The notes under the pieces: model-generated
Databases searched by the model: none
The model's input: the letters and a program-made list of their open reading frames with translations, nothing else
Told to the model about the DNA's origin: nothing
Origin: Hordeum vulgare subsp. vulgare
Lineage: Eukaryota > Streptophyta > Magnoliopsida > Poales > Poaceae
DNA length: 64,000 nucleotides
Direction of reading: 5' to 3'
Assembly (NCBI RefSeq): GCF_904849725.1
Contig: NC_058519.1
Location: 23,791,267 to 23,855,266, forward strand
Translations under genes and position numbers: made by a program
Part shown: piece after piece, positions 21,268 to 33,758 of the stretch
How positions within the stretch are numbered: the stretch's first letter is position 1
Layout of the letters: each line of letters starts with the position of its first letter

Positions 21268-24200
21268 TCATGTGGGTCTCATACCCATCTCCCTCGATGC
21301 ACTATCTATCACAACACGTGATAGCCCTTTAGTAAAGGGATCTGCCAGATTCTTAGCCGTTTGGATATAATCCAACGCTATCACTCCGGAGTTTCTCAAA
21401 CGTCTGACAGACTTCAATCTCATTCTTATATGTCTGTTGGACTTCATATTGTCCTTTGAACTCTTCACTTTAACAATAACCGTCTGATTATCGCAGTTCA
21501 TAAGGATAGCCGGAACCGGCTTCTCAACCACAGGTAAGTCCATCAAAAGATCTCGAAGAAATTCTGCTTCGACACCAGATGTGTCTAATGCTGTTAATTC
21601 TGCTTCCATTGTCGATCTTGTTAAGATCGTTTGCTTGCAAGACATCCAGGAAACAGCACCACCCCCAAGAGTAAACATATACCCAGTAGTGGCCTTCATC
21701 TCATCAGCATCAGAGATCCAATTCGCATCACTATACCCTTCAAGTACTGATGGGAATCCCGTATAGTGAAGCCCGTGGTTGACAGTACCTTTCAAGTAGC
21801 GCATAATTCTTTCAACAGCACGCCAATGAACATCGCCCGGGTTTGCAACAAACCGACTAAGTTTGCTCACAGCAAACGCGATGTCGGGCCTCGTTGCGCT
21901 AGCTAGGTACATAAGTGAACCGATAATTTGAGAGAATCTCAATTGATCTATAGCTGTGCCTTTAAACTTTCGAATAAGCACACTAGGATCATATGGTGTT
22001 TGACAAATCTTGCAGTCTGAATATCCAAAGCGACTCAAAATCTTGTCAACATAGTGGGATTGCAGAAGTGTAATCCCACCCTCATCATCTCTCAACAGCT
22101 TGATGTTCAAGATAACATCAGCCACCCCAAGGTCCTTCATCTCAAAGTTTTGAGACAGAAAAGACTTAACCTCCTCAATTACTTTGAGGTTGGTTCCAAA
22201 TATCAGTATGTCATCAACATACAAGCACAATATAACTCCTTCGCCCCCACCATGGCGATAGTATACACATTTGTCAGCTTCATTAACAACGAAGCCAACA
22301 GATGTCAGAGTTGTATTAAACTTCTCATGCCATTGCTTAGGTGCTTGTCTCAGACCATATAAAGATTTCAGCAACTTACACACCTTTCCTTCCTGACCTT
22401 CTATCACAAAGCCATCTGGCTGTTGCATATAGATTTCCTCATTTAGCTCTCCATTCAGGAAAGCCGTCTTAACGTCCATTTGATGAACGAGAAGACCATG
22501 AGAGGCCGCCAATGAGAGTAGTACTCTAATGGTGGTCAGTCTAGCCACAGGTGAATAAGTATCGAAGAAATCTTCCTCTTCTTTCTGGGCATAGCCCTTG
22601 GCCACAAGCCTAGCCTTGTACTTTTCAATAGTACCGTCGGGCCTAAGCTTCTTTTTGAACACCCACTTGCATCCCAATGGTTTGCAACCATAGGGACGAT
22701 CAGTGATTTCCCATGTCCCGTTAGCCATGATGGAGTCCATCTCGCTACGGACAGCAGCTTTCCAGTAATCAGCATCTGGAGAAGCATACGCTTCTGAAAT
22801 AGAAGTGGGATTATCATCCACGAGGTATACGAAGAAATCATCACCAAAGGTCTTTGCAGTCCTTTGTCTCTTGCCCCTACCACGGGCTTCCTCGTCATCC
22901 TCCTCAGGATTTTCATCATGTGTTTGTTCATAATAGTCCATAGGAATGGCAGGCTCAGGAGTTATCTCAGATTCCTGTCTAGAAGTGCTTTGCATATCTC
23001 TCATGGGAAATATATCCTCAAAGAATGTAGCATCCCTCGACTCCATTATTGTACCGACCTTCACGTCAGGTACCTCAGATTTCACTACTAGAAATCTATA
23101 GCCTACGCTATTCTTAGCGTATCCCAAATTAACGCAATCCACAGTCTTTGGTCCAAGCTTGCGCTTCTTGGGGATCGGTACATTGACTTTCGCCAAGCAG
23201 CCCCAAGTACGTAAGTACGAGAGTGTCGTCCTTCTCTTCGACCACTCCTCGTAGGGAGTGACCTCATTATCTTTTGTAGGAACTTTATTCAGGACATGAC
23301 ACGCGGTCAATATAGCCTCCCCCCACCATGCCTTGGATAAACCCGATGTATCTAACATGGCGTTAACCAAATCAGTTAGAGTACGGTTTTTCCGCTCGGC
23401 AACCCCGTTTGACTGGGGTGAATAGGGAGGCGTCCTCTCATGAATAATGCCGTGTTCCGCACAAAATGAATCAAATTCGTTTGAGAAGTACTCTCCACCA
23501 CGATCAGACCGGACTCGTTTAATTTTCTTTTCAAGTTGATTCTCAACTTCTGCCTTATAGATTTTAAAGTAGTGTAGAGCCTCATCTTTAGTATTTAACA
23601 GATACACATAGCAAAATCTAGTGGAATCATCTATCAATGTCATGAAGTATTTCTTTCCACCTTTAGTCAACACACCATTCATCTCACAAAGATCAGAATG
23701 TATGAGTTCTAATGGTGCCAAGTGTCTCTCCTCTGCAGCCTTGTGAGGCTTGCGAGGTTGCTTTGCTTGCACACACGAGTGGCACTTAGAACCTTTGGCT
23801 AAAGTGAAAATTGGGATTAAATTCAGTTTTGCTAGCCGCGACATAACACCGAAACTTATGTGACAAAGACGTGAATGCCAAACTTCAGATTCATTAACAC
23901 TCGAATGAATATTGTTCACGACTTTATTACAAAAATCTGCTAGAGAAAGGCGGAACAGACCTCCGCATTCATAACCTTTTCCAACGAAAAGTCCATATTT
24001 CGTAACTACTACTTTATTAGACTCGAACACCAACTTAAACCCTTCTCTACACAGAAGGGAGCCACTAACGAGATTCTTCTTGATGGCGGGGACATGCTGC
24101 ACGTTCTTCAGCTGCACGATCCTTCCCGAAGTAAACTTCAGATCGACCGTGCCAACACCAAGAACAGAAGCACTCGCGCCATTCCCCATCAATACGGACC

Positions 24201-25512
24201 CGCGACCGGTGGCCTGATAAGAAGAGAACAATGACAAGTCAGCACACACATGAATATTTGCACCCGTGTCCACCCACCAATCGGTGGACTGACAAACTGT
24301 AAATACAGTAAGTAAATTACCGTACCCAGATGCACCACTTTCATTGTTGCCCACAATCATGTTTGCAGACTTGGAGTCCTGCGCCGGCTTCTTGTACTTG
24401 TTTGGGCATTTGTTCGCCCAATGTTCCTCTGAACCACAAGTATAGCAGCCATCTCCCTTCTTATTCTTCTTGAAGGGCTTCTTCCCCTTCTTCTTGAAGT
24501 CGGTATTCTGTTGGACAGAGTTCTTTCCCTTGGGCTTGTGAGAATTGAAGTTCCTCTGATGTACCATATTGGCAGCAGAAGAGCTTTCCACCGCTTTTCC
24601 ATTGGAGTCCTTTGCTCTCGAGTTCTGCTCAACACTCAGATGGCCGATGATGTCCTCTACTGAGAACTCACGCCTCTGATGTTTCAGAGTAGTAGCAAAG
24701 TTCCTCCAGGAATTAGGGAGCTTAGCAATTATACAGCCCGCGACAAACTTGCCCGGCAAATTGCACTTAAGAACCTCAAGTTCCTTAGCTATGCATATTA
24801 TCTCATGAGCTTGTTCCAATACAGAACGGTTGTCAACCATCTTGTAATCGTGGAACTGCTCCATAACATACATCTCACTCCCAGCATCGGTGGCCCCGAA
24901 TTTAGATTCGAGCGCCTCCCACAAGTCCTTGGCAACATGCATATGTAAATATGCATCAACCAGCTTATCTCCGATCACGCTAATGACTGCTCCAAGGAAT
25001 AGGACGGTGGCCTCCTTAAACATCTTCTCCTGTTCAGGAGTGATAGTTTCCGTAGGAGTGACACCGGCTACCCAGAACACGTTCATAGCCGTGAGCCATA
25101 AGGTGGTTCTCGTTTGCCAACGCTTGAAAAAAGTACCGGTAAACTTATCCGGTTTCAGTGCAGCAGCAAAACCATTACTCGAAAAATTCCTACAGACATT
25201 AGGTTTTTGGATTGTTGAGTAAATAGGCAATTTTCCGAGTAGATTAATCCACAAAATAATAACTAGCATGGCATTGACTAGACTAATGACATGCTGATCT
25301 TGAGCTAACCTAGCACATACTACGCATATAGTGGATACATCTATGCAAACAAGTAGTACTGCTAGAATAAATACGAACAAGAGGATAAACAAGTCATACC
25401 CTCCAATCGGCCAGTTGGCCGTAGCAGCAGCAGCGGCGGCGGAGGCAGTATCCTCTGCCGTCTTCTTCTCGGCTTCCTCGCGGAGACGATCAGCTTCGCT
25501 TGGTGAAGACAT
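21268..25512 (-). CDS. Copia gag-pol polyprotein, open reading frame intact
   Basis: 1414 codons. Order: N-terminal segment coded in the LTR (1-100); gag (about 110-345); CCHC zinc knuckle [14 protein letters not shown] (about 355-368); aspartic protease WWVDTGAN (about 413); GAG-pre-integrase HSRLCH; integrase with LIHSDL, DDSTRF and SDRGGEY (Asp near 670) and [12 protein letters not shown]; reverse transcriptase with [10 protein letters not shown] and [10 protein letters not shown] (about 1100); RNase H with TMEAELTAL and DNQTVIVKV (about 1340). Integrase before RT is the Copia order. The ATG lies in the LTR. A 210-nt GT-AG intron (25190-25399) can remove residues 38-107 in frame, so mature gag may start with 37 LTR-coded residues. 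All enzyme motifs look complete, so this copy could be recent and active. Confidence 0.88.
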   Translation of the reverse strand: MSSPSEADRLREEAEKKTAEDTASAAAAAATANWPIGGYDLFILLFVFILAVLLVCIDVSTICVVCARLAQDQHVISLVNAMLVIILWINLLGKLPIYSTIQKPNVCRNFSSNGFAAALKPDKFTGTFFKRWQTRTTLWLTAMNVFWVAGVTPTETITPEQEKMFKEATVLFLGAVISVIGDKLVDAYLHMHVAKDLWEALESKFGATDAGSEMYVMEQFHDYKMVDNRSVLEQAHEIICIAKELEVLKCNLPGKFVAGCIIAKLPNSWRNFATTLKHQRREFSVEDIIGHLSVEQNSRAKDSNGKAVESSSAANMVHQRNFNSHKPKGKNSVQQNTDFKKKGKKPFKKNKKGDGCYTCGSEEHWANKCPNKYKKPAQDSKSANMIVGNNESGASGYGNLLTVFTVCQSTDWWVDTGANIHVCADLSLFSSYQATGRGSVLMGNGASASVLGVGTVDLKFTSGRIVQLKNVQHVPAIKKNLVSGSLLCREGFKLVFESNKVVVTKYGLFVGKGYECGGLFRLSLADFCNKVVNNIHSSVNESEVWHSRLCHISFGVMSRLAKLNLIPIFTLAKGSKCHSCVQAKQPRKPHKAAEERHLAPLELIHSDLCEMNGVLTKGGKKYFMTLIDDSTRFCYVYLLNTKDEALHYFKIYKAEVENQLEKKIKRVRSDRGGEYFSNEFDSFCAEHGIIHERTPPYSPQSNGVAERKNRTLTDLVNAMLDTSGLSKAWWGEAILTACHVLNKVPTKDNEVTPYEEWSKRRTTLSYLRTWGCLAKVNVPIPKKRKLGPKTVDCVNLGYAKNSVGYRFLVVKSEVPDVKVGTIMESRDATFFEDIFPMRDMQSTSRQESEITPEPAIPMDYYEQTHDENPEEDDEEARGRGKRQRTAKTFGDDFFVYLVDDNPTSISEAYASPDADYWKAAVRSEMDSIMANGTWEITDRPYGCKPLGCKWVFKKKLRPDGTIEKYKARLVAKGYAQKEEEDFFDTYSPVARLTTIRVLLSLAASHGLLVHQMDVKTAFLNGELNEEIYMQQPDGFVIEGQEGKVCKLLKSLYGLRQAPKQWHEKFNTTLTSVGFVVNEADKCVYYRHGGGEGVILCLYVDDILIFGTNLKVIEEVKSFLSQNFEMKDLGVADVILNIKLLRDDEGGITLLQSHYVDKILSRFGYSDCKICQTPYDPSVLIRKFKGTAIDQLRFSQIIGSLMYLASATRPDIAFAVSKLSRFVANPGDVHWRAVERIMRYLKGTVNHGLHYTGFPSVLEGYSDANWISDADEMKATTGYMFTLGGGAVSWMSCKQTILTRSTMEAELTALDTSGVEAEFLRDLLMDLPVVEKPVPAILMNCDNQTVIVKVKSSKDNMKSNRHIRMRLKSVRRLRNSGVIALDYIQTAKNLADPFTKGLSRVVIDSASREMGMRPT
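25190..25399 (-). other. Predicted in-frame intron across the LTR/internal junction
   Basis: Donor GG|GTATGAC and acceptor TGTCTGTAG|GAA with CTAAT just upstream. It is 210 nt, AT-rich against a GC-rich first exon, and keeps the frame. Removal joins the LTR exon directly to [12 protein letters not shown], a normal-looking gag start. Without splicing the same bases read as two hydrophobic segments (residues about 39-65 and 74-93). Equivalent sites exist in the second copy (30536-30745). Confidence 0.6.
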
Positions 25513-26071
25513 GGCGATGACGAGGGCGACGCGGACGTAGACGAAGCAGACGGACGGAGGCGAGCAGTCGCGTGATCGCTCCCCAAAAACCTAATCGCCC
25601 CTCTCCCGTACAGGAACCGGAGAGGCGAGGTTTCGGAGGCCTGCTCTCCCGTCGACCGTGTACGCGGTAAACGGGACGGAGTCGCCGGCGGCAGCAGCAG
25701 TTCAAGGAACGAACGCGTGAGGCAGATGTGATCTGATTTCGTGACGGCTAGGGTAGGCGATCGCGTGCTTAAAAAATAAGCGCGTAGGTATGAGCTCGGC
25801 TCGGCTCGTTCCCGCAAGGCGCGGCGCGTCGTGACGAGGCGTGGCGTGGCGTGGCGAGGCGGGCGGCGGAGGAGGAGTGCGCGAGGGCACCTTCTCTTCT
25901 CACTCTCCAATAGCATGTGGAAGAGAGACCCTTATAAAGGGGTCCAAACTCTCCTCCACTAGCGGGGTGGGACTAAACTCCCACCACCTTGCCATGCCAC
26001 CACCTACATGGGCCCTTGTAGATTTTCTGAAATTCTCTAATGGGCCTAAGGCCCACCTCCAAATTTCAACA
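25213..26071 (-). repeat. LTR B (middle LTR shared by the two internal regions)
   Basis: 859 bp. It keeps the TATA-bearing CTTTATAAGG at 25931-25940 (minus) but lacks about 118 bp found in LTR A. It serves at once as 3' LTR of one unit and 5' LTR of the other. Confidence 0.9.
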
Positions 26072-26613
26072 ATCCCCCACCAGATCTCAAGGGCACATCG
26101 TGTTCCCTCGTTCCAATCACTGTTTTAATATACCAGCATTTCAGTGAAGACCTGTTAAGGTTGAGCTTCACCTAGAACAAGTAGCTACACCCCTTCACAA
26201 CTGAACAATGGACTATGCCTTGAATTGTCAGTTTGGCGTAAAGGAGCTTCACCACAAGTCTTACTAGTACTAGGCTGCCGAAGGTGACCCCTCGGGTGGA
26301 GCATATTAGTCACACTCCTGGCCTATTCATGAGTTTACTAGAGATCACCCAAATCTCATAGACTGTGACCAGCAGTCAAGCTCATATAGGTGTGTTCCTC
26401 CAAAGATCGCTCTGTAGGACAGCATCTTGCTTACATATAAGCTTTAGAACACATTAAGACAGTAGTCATCCTACCATACAGTATCCGAGAGTATTGCATC
26501 TCCAACGGAGTGGGTTAGTAAAGTTACTCTCCTCAGTTCACCACTGGCTTGTTTTCCCAGGTCCTACTTCACGGGATCTCCGATCATATAGGTTAGGTTA
26601 CTACCATGGCAAC

Positions 26614-29600
26614 TCATGTGGGTCTCATACCCATCTCCCTCGATGCACTATCTATCACAACACGTGATAGCCCTTTAGTAAAGGGATCTGCCAGATTCTT
26701 AGCCGTTTGGATATAATCCAACGCTATCACTCCGGAGTTTCTCAAACGTCTGACAGACTTCAATCTCATTCTTATATGTCTGTTGGACTTCATATTGTCC
26801 TTTGAACTCTTCACTTTAACAATAACCGTCTGATTATCGCAGTTCATAAGGATAGCCGGAACCGGCTTCTCAACCACAGGTAAGTCCATCAAAAGATCTC
26901 GAAGAAATTCTGCTTCGACACCAGATGTGTCTAATGCTGTTAATTCTGCTTCCATTGTCGATCTTGTTAAGATCGTTTGCTTGCAAGACATCCAGGAAAC
27001 AGCACCACCCCCAAGAGTAAACATATACCCAGTAGTGGCCTTCATCTCATCAGCATCAGAGATCCAATTCGCATCACTATACCCTTCAAGTACTGATGGG
27101 AATCCCGTATAGTGAAGCCCGTGGTTGACAGTACCTTTCAAGTAGCGCATAATTCTTTCAACAGCACGCCAATGAACATCGCCCGGGTTTGCAACAAACC
27201 GACTAAGTTTGCTCACAGCAAACGCGATGTCGGGCCTCGTTGCGCTAGCTAGGTACATAAGTGAACCGATAATTTGAGAGAATCTCAATTGATCTATAGC
27301 TGTGCCTTTAAACTTTCGAATAAGCACACTAGGATCATATGGTGTTTGACAAATCTTGCAGTCTGAATATCCAAAGCGACTCAAAATCTTGTCAACATAG
27401 TGGGATTGCAGAAGTGTAATCCCACCCTCATCATCTCTCAACAGCTTGATGTTCAAGATAACATCAGCCACCCCAAGGTCCTTCATCTCAAAGTTTTGAG
27501 ACAGAAAAGACTTAACCTCCTCAATTACTTTGAGGTTGGTTCCAAATATCAGTATGTCATCAACATACAAGCACAATATAACTCCTTCGCCCCCACCATG
27601 GCGATAGTATACACATTTGTCAGCTTCATTAACAACGAAGCCAACAGATGTCAGAGTTGTATTAAACTTCTCATGCCATTGCTTAGGTGCTTGTCTCAGA
27701 CCATATAAAGATTTCAGCAACTTACACACCTTTCCTTCCTGACCTTCTATCACAAAGCCATCTGGCTGTTGCATATAGATTTCCTCATTTAGCTCTCCAT
27801 TCAGGAAAGCCGTCTTAACGTCCATTTGATGAACGAGAAGACCATGAGAGGCCGCCAATGAGAGTAGTACTCTAATGGTGGTCAGTCTAGCCACAGGTGA
27901 ATAAGTATCGAAGAAATCTTCCTCTTCTTTCTGGGCATAGCCCTTGGCCACAAGCCTAGCCTTGTACTTTTCAATAGTACCGTCGGGCCTAAGCTTCTTT
28001 TTGAACACCCACTTGCATCCCAATGGTTTGCAACCATAGGGACGATCAGTGATTTCCCATGTCCCGTTAGCCATGATGGAGTCCATCTCGCTACGGACAA
28101 CAGCTTTCCAGTAATCAGCATCTGGAGAAGCATACGCTTCTGAAATAGAAGTGGGATTATCATCCACGAGGTATACGAAGAAATCATCACCAAAGGTCTT
28201 TGCAGTCCTTTGTCTCTTGCCCCTACCACGGGCTTCCTCGTCATCCTCCTCAGGATTTTCATCATGTGTTTGTTCATAATAGTCCATAGGAATGGCAGGC
28301 TCAGGAGTTATCTCAGATTCCTGTCTAGAAGTGCTTTGCATATCTCTCATGGGAAATATATCCTCAAAGAATGTAGCATCCCTCGACTCCATTATTGTAC
28401 CGACCTTCACGTCAGGTACCTCAGATTTCACTACTAGAAATCTATAGCCTACGCTATTCTTAGCGTATCCCAAATTAACGCAATCCACAGTCTTTGGTCC
28501 AAGCTTGCGCTTCTTGGGGATCGGTACATTGACTTTCGCCAAGCAGCCCCAAGTACGTAAGTACGAGAGTGTCGTCCTTCTCTTCGACCACTCCTCGTAG
28601 GGAGTGACCTCATTATCTTTTGTAGGAACTTTATTCAGGACATGACACGCGGTCAATATAGCCTCCCCCCACCATGCCTTGGATAAACCCGATGTATCTA
28701 ACATGGCGTTAACCAAATCAGTTAGAGTACGGTTTTTCCGCTCGGCAACCCCGTTTGACTGGGGTGAATAGGGAGGCGTCCTCTCATGAATAATGCCGTG
28801 TTCCGCACAAAATGAATCAAATTCGTTTGAGAAGTACTCTCCACCACGATCAGACCGGACTCGTTTAATTTTCTTTTCAAGTTGATTCTCAACTTCTGCC
28901 TTATAGATTTTAAAGTAGTGTAGAGCCTCATCTTTAGTATTTAACAGATACACATAGCAAAATCTAGTGGAATCATCTATCAATGTCATGAAGTATTTCT
29001 TTCCACCTTTAGTCAACACACCATTCATCTCACAAAGATCAGAATGTATGAGTTCTAATGGTGCCAAGTGTCTCTCCTCTGCAGCCTTGTGAGGCTTGCG
29101 AGGTTGCTTTGCTTGCACACACGAGTGGCACTTAGAACCTTTGGCTAAAGTGAAAATTGGGATTAAATTCAGTTTTGCTAGCCGCGACATAACACCGAAA
29201 CTTATGTGACAAAGACGTGAATGCCAAACTTCAGATTCATTAACACTCGAATGAATATTGTTCACGACTTTACTACAAAAATCTGCTAGAGAAAGGCGGA
29301 ACAGACCTCCGCATTCATAACCTTTTCCAACGAAAAGTCCATATTTCGTAACTACTACTTTATTAGACTCGAACACCAACTTAAACCCTTCTCTACACAG
29401 AAGGGAGCCACTAACGAGATTCTTCTTGATGGCGGGGACATGCTGCACGTTCTTCAGCTGCACGATCCTTCCCGAAGTAAACTTCAGATCGACCGTGCCA
29501 ACACCAAGAACAGAAGCACTCGCGCCATTCCCCATCAATACGGACCCGCGACCGGTGGCCTGATAAGAAGAGAACAATGACAAGTCAGCACACACATGAA

Positions 29601-30858
29601 TATTTGCACCCGTGTCCACCCACCAATCGGTGGACTGACAAACTGTAAATACAGTAAGTAAATTACCGTACCCAGATGCACCACTTTCATTGTTGCCCAC
29701 AATCATGTTTGCAGACTTGGAGTCCTGCGCCGGCTTCTTGTACTTGTTTGGGCATTTATTCGCCCAATGTTCCTCTGAACCACAAGTATAGCAGCCATCT
29801 CCCTTCTTATTCTTCTTGAAGGGCTTCTTCCCCTTCTTCTTGAAGTCGGTATTCTGTTGGACAGAGTTCTTTCCCTTGGGCTTGTGAGAATTGAAGTTCC
29901 TCTGATGTACCATATTGGCAGCAGAAGAGCTTTCCACCGCTTTTCCATTGGAGTCCTTTGCTCTCGAGTTCTGCTCAACACTCAGATGGCCGATGATGTC
30001 CTCTACTGAGAACTCACGCCTCTGATGTTTCAGAGTAGTAGCAAAGTTCCTCCAGGAATTAGGGAGCTTAGCAATTATACAGCCCGCGACAAACTTGCCC
30101 GGCAAATTGCACTTAAGAACCTCAAGTTCCTTAGCTATGCATATTATCTAATGAGCTTGTTCCAATACAGAACGGTTGTCAACCATCTTGTAATCGTGGA
30201 ACTGCTCCATAACATACATCTCACTCCCAGCATCGGTGGCCCCGAATTTAGATTCGAGCGCCTCCCACAAGTCCTTGGCAACATGCATATGTAAATATGC
30301 ATCAACCAGCTTATCTCCGATCACGCTAATGACTGCTCCAAGGAATAGGACGGTGGCCTCCTTAAACATCTTCTCCTGTTCAGGAGTGATAGTTTCCGTA
30401 GGAGTGACACCGGCTACCCAGAACACGTTCATAGCCGTGAGCCATAAGGTGGTTCTCGTTTGCCAACGCTTGAAAAAAGTACCGGTAAACTTATCCGGTT
30501 TCAGTGCAGCAGCAAAACCATTACTCGAAAAATTCCTACAGACATTAGGTTTTTGGATTGTTGAGTAAATAGGCAATTTTCCGAGTAGATTAATCCACAA
30601 AATAATAACTAGCATGGCATTGACTAGACTAATGACATGCTGATCTTGAGCTAACCTAGCACATACTACGCATATAGTGGATACATCTATGCAAACAAGT
30701 AGTACTGCTAGAATAAATACGAACAAGAGGATAAACAAGTCATACCCTCCAATCGGCCAGTTGGCCGTAGCAGCAGCAGCGGCGGCGGAGGCAGTATCCT
30801 CTGCCGTCTTCTTCTCGGCTTCCTCGCGGAGACGATCAGCTTCGCTTGGTGAAGACAT
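26614..30858 (-). pseudogene. Copia gag-pol, second copy, one nonsense codon in gag
   Basis: Identical in layout to the intact copy. A single base change at 30150 turns the Glu codon after LEQAH into TAG, ending the frame after 236 codons. The rest stays open for 1163 codons from Met at 30105. Two other differences change residues (Ala to Val at 28100, Asn to Ser at 29273) and one is silent (29758). All downstream motifs (CCHC, DTGA, SDRGGEY, YVDD, RNase H) are present, so it was disabled very recently. Confidence 0.9.
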
Positions 30859-31535
30859 GGCGATGACGAGGGCGACGCGGACGTAGACGAAGCAGACGGA
30901 CGGAGGCGAGCAGTCGCGTGATCGCTCCCCAAAAACCTAATCGCCCCTCTCCCGTACAGGAACCGGAGAGGCGAGGTTTTGGAGGCCTGCTCTCCCGTCG
31001 ACCGTGTACGCGGTAAACGGGACGAAGTCGCCGGCGGCAGCAGCAGTTCAAGGAACGAACGCATGAGGCAGATGTGATCTGATTTCGTGATGGCTAGGGT
31101 AGGCGATCGCGTGCTTATAAAGGCGGCTGGGTGGAGAGTCCGAGTCGGTAACGATCACGATCCGACGTCTCGGATCGTTTCCTTGTCCGTTACGTATTCT
31201 CCGTTCCTGACCGGCAAAAATAAGCGCGTAGGTATGAGCTCGGCTCGGCTCGTTCCCGCAACCCGCGGCGCGGCGCGGCGCGGCGCGTCGCGTCGCGTCG
31301 TGGCGAGGCGTGGCGTGGCGAGGCGGGCGGCGGAGGAGGAGTGCGTGAGGGCACCTTCTCTTCTCACTCTCCAATAGCATGTGGAAGAGAGACCCTTATA
31401 AAGGGGTCCAAACTCTCCTCCACTAGCGGGGTGGGACTAAACTCCCACCACCTTGCCATGCCACCACCTACATGGGCCCTTGTAGATTTTCTGAAATTCT
31501 CTAATGGGCCTAAGGCCCACCTCCAAATTTCAACA
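30559..31535 (-). repeat. LTR A (5' LTR of the array)
   Basis: 977 bp, the longest of the three. It carries two minus-strand TATA-like words (near 31115-31122 and 31395-31403), a GCGGCGCGGCGC/GCGTC repeat run (31265-31300) and an extra block near 31117-31217 absent from LTR B, containing the near-palindrome CGATCCGACGTCTCGGATCG. Confidence 0.9.
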
Positions 31536-31540
31536 TACAC

Positions 31541-31787
31541 TAGTCACGGGGCAGAACACGTGCTTCGCCGCACCGTTTTGACATGACGAGAAGATCAGCA
31601 ACGGGAAAGTGGGCACCGGACGTTGACATGACTTAACAATGCGCCATGAGCGTCAGACTACGGTGAAGCGGACGTGACCAAAGGTAGAAGTGATCCTCCC
31701 ATAGACCTCGCCGACAAGATCAGCCGGGAGCTTGGACCAGGTATCATCGGTCGCCACCGTGGTGGACTCGCTCATTTGGGCCGCCAT
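31541..31787 (-). pseudogene. F-box gene 5' fragment, interrupted by Copia
   Basis: From ATG at 31787 the reading gives DDTWSKLPADLVGEVYGRI, nearly the F-box of the intact gene at 16594-17778 (DDTWSKLPADLLGEVYGRI). A TGA replaces the Cys codon of the VCRSW motif. After the stop the frame continues RSWRIVKS and PTFPLLIFSS, then ends at the Copia target site. Beyond the array (20071 downward) the expected continuation is not clearly recognisable, so the 3' part is decayed or deleted. It is a tandem paralogue of the intact F-box gene. Confidence 0.85.
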
Positions 31788-31911
31788 ATTTATTTCTTCG
31801 GGTTGTTTCAGTTTCTGTAGTTGTCATTAAGTAGTTTATGAATCAAGATGTATTTTCATTAATTTTGATGTTTGTTTTATTGCTATGTATAGATCTAACT
31901 CATGATGTCAC

Positions 31912-33545
31912 TGTTTGGGATCGTTGCATAAAAAACAAAAAAAATCCTACAAACATCCAAGATCCATCTATGTAGATGCATAGCAACGAGATGAGAGAGT
32001 GTGTCTACGTATCCTTGTAGACTGATAAACGGAAGAGTATATAACGTGGTTGATGTAGTTGTATGTCTTCATGATCCAATCGTGATCCGCCCCGATCTAG
32101 CGCCGAACGGATGACACCTCCGTGTTTTGCACATGTGCATCTTGATGACGTCTCCGCCTTCTCAATCCAGCGAGCGAAGGCGGAGTAGTATATGTGTTCT
32201 CCGACAGCACGACGGCGTGGTGGCGACAATGGTGGAGCAATACTGACAGGGCTTCGACAAGCGCTACTGCAGATGCGATCGAAGGAAGAAACGGAGTTGG
32301 GAAAGAGGGAGGGTTGCGCATATGGCTTGGGGTGCGGCAGCCATCCCTTTCCCTCTCACTTTCTAGGAGGAAGTGGTAGGTAGGGCGCCGGCCCTAGCCC
32401 CTCCGCCAAGGGAGAGCTGACCGGCAGAGGGAAGGAGTCCTCCTCCCATAAAGAAGGTCAACGGCCTAGGGGAGTCCCTCCTCCCCAAGGCACCTCTCAA
32501 CCTACCATCAGGGCGCATGGGCCTTACGAGAGGGAAGCCCAACCCACCAGGGGCTGATGCACCTCCCTCTTAAGCCCAAGTGGTCCTTGGGATGGGTGGA
32601 CCCCCCTCGGTGGAGCCACGGAACCCTTCCAACACTTCCGGTACACTACCAGAAATACCCAAAGCCTTTTCAGAACTAGAATACCACCTTCCCATATATA
32701 AATCTTTACCTCCGGACCATTTTGGGAATCCTCGTGACGTTCGGGATCTCATCCGGGACTCCAAGAAACATTCGGTCACCAACATACATAACTCAATAAT
32801 ATCATATTGTCATCGAACGTTAAGCGTGCAGACCTTACGGATTCTAGAATCATGTAGAGATGACCGAGACATCTCTTCGGTCAGTAACCAATAACGGGAC
32901 TTTGATATCCATATTGGTTCCCACATATTCCATGAAGATCATTATCAGCCGAACCACAATGTCAAGGATTCAATCAATCCCATATGCAGTTCCCTTTGTC
33001 CAACGATATGTTACTTGCCCGAGATTCGACCGTCGGTATCTCATACCTAGTTCAATCTCATTACGGGCAAGTCTCCTTACTCGTCTTGTTATACAAGATG
33101 CCACGACTAACTCTCTATTCACATTGTTTGCAAGCTTCTTGTGATGTTGTATTACCAAGAGGGCCCAGAGATACGTCTCCGTCATACGGTGTGACGAATC
33201 CTAGTCTCGATCCACGCCAATCTAACAAACATCCTCGGCGATACATGCAGAGCATCTTTATGATTACCCAGTTACAAAGTGAATTTTGATGCACACAAGG
33301 CATTCCTCCACTTTCAGGGAGTTGCATGATCTCATGATCTTAAGAACATATATTTGACATGAAGAAAGCAGTAGAAACAAACTAAGTGATACGATCAAGT
33401 GTTATGCTTACGATTAAGTGTTGTCCATCACATCATTCTTTTAATAATATGATCCATTATCAAATAACAACTCATGTCTATGATTAGAAAACCTTAAACA
33501 TCTTTGATCAACCAGCTATTCTAATAGAAGCATGTTATATTGATT
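31912..33545 (-). mobile_element. BARE/WIS/Angela-type Copia LTR, 5'-truncated
   Basis: Minus strand ends CAACGATCCCAAACA at 31912, equivalent to the TTCCCCAACA end of these LTRs. Moving outward are the family landmarks: the CTACAAGGATACGTAGA region, CACGACGGCGTGGTGG (plus strand), TATATATGGGAAGG and GGTCCGGAGGTAAAGA, CAAGTAACATATCG, and GATCATGAGATCATGCAACT. The first part of the LTR is missing, so it is a diverged, truncated LTR without internal domain or target duplication. 31791-31911 and 33546-33757 hold nothing recognisable apart from a short ATGTTATAGTAAC duplication (about 33550-33580). Confidence 0.8.
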
Positions 33546-33758
33546 AGTAATGTTATAGTAACTATGCATGTTATAGTAACCAGTTAATGGGAAGGTATCT
33601 AACAGAAATCCATTGAGGGTGTCTCAAACCCGGCTGATAGCACCACGACACCCTATTCTCGTACATGCATATAGAAGTGGTGGTCTGCGTTTCCTGTTTG
33701 ATTGTCCGTCCATGCATATTTTGTCTTCTTTAACTGGCCGAACTTATCATGATTTTTA

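Larger units (their letters stand above)
20077..31535 (-). mobile_element. Tandem Copia retrotransposon: LTR-internal-LTR-internal-LTR
   Basis: Three LTRs, TGTTGAAATTTGG...TACTCAACA on the minus strand, bracket two internal regions of exactly 4,487 bp each (20726-25212 and 26072-30558) that differ at only four positions I could find (22754/28100, 23927/29273, 24412/29758, 24804/30150). One pair of 5-bp target duplications, TACAC at 20072-20076 and 31536-31540, encloses the whole array. It is therefore one insertion that became a tandem by unequal recombination between LTRs, not two separate insertions. The insertion splits an F-box pseudogene whose 5' part is at 31541-31787. Confidence 0.93.

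Noticed and set aside
22536..22931. Minus-strand 131-codon ORF (and the identical one at 27882-28277)
   Set aside because: Out-of-frame shadow of Copia gag-pol.
32005..33327. Several 60-100 codon ORFs in both strands
   Set aside because: All lie inside the noncoding BARE/WIS/Angela-type LTR.
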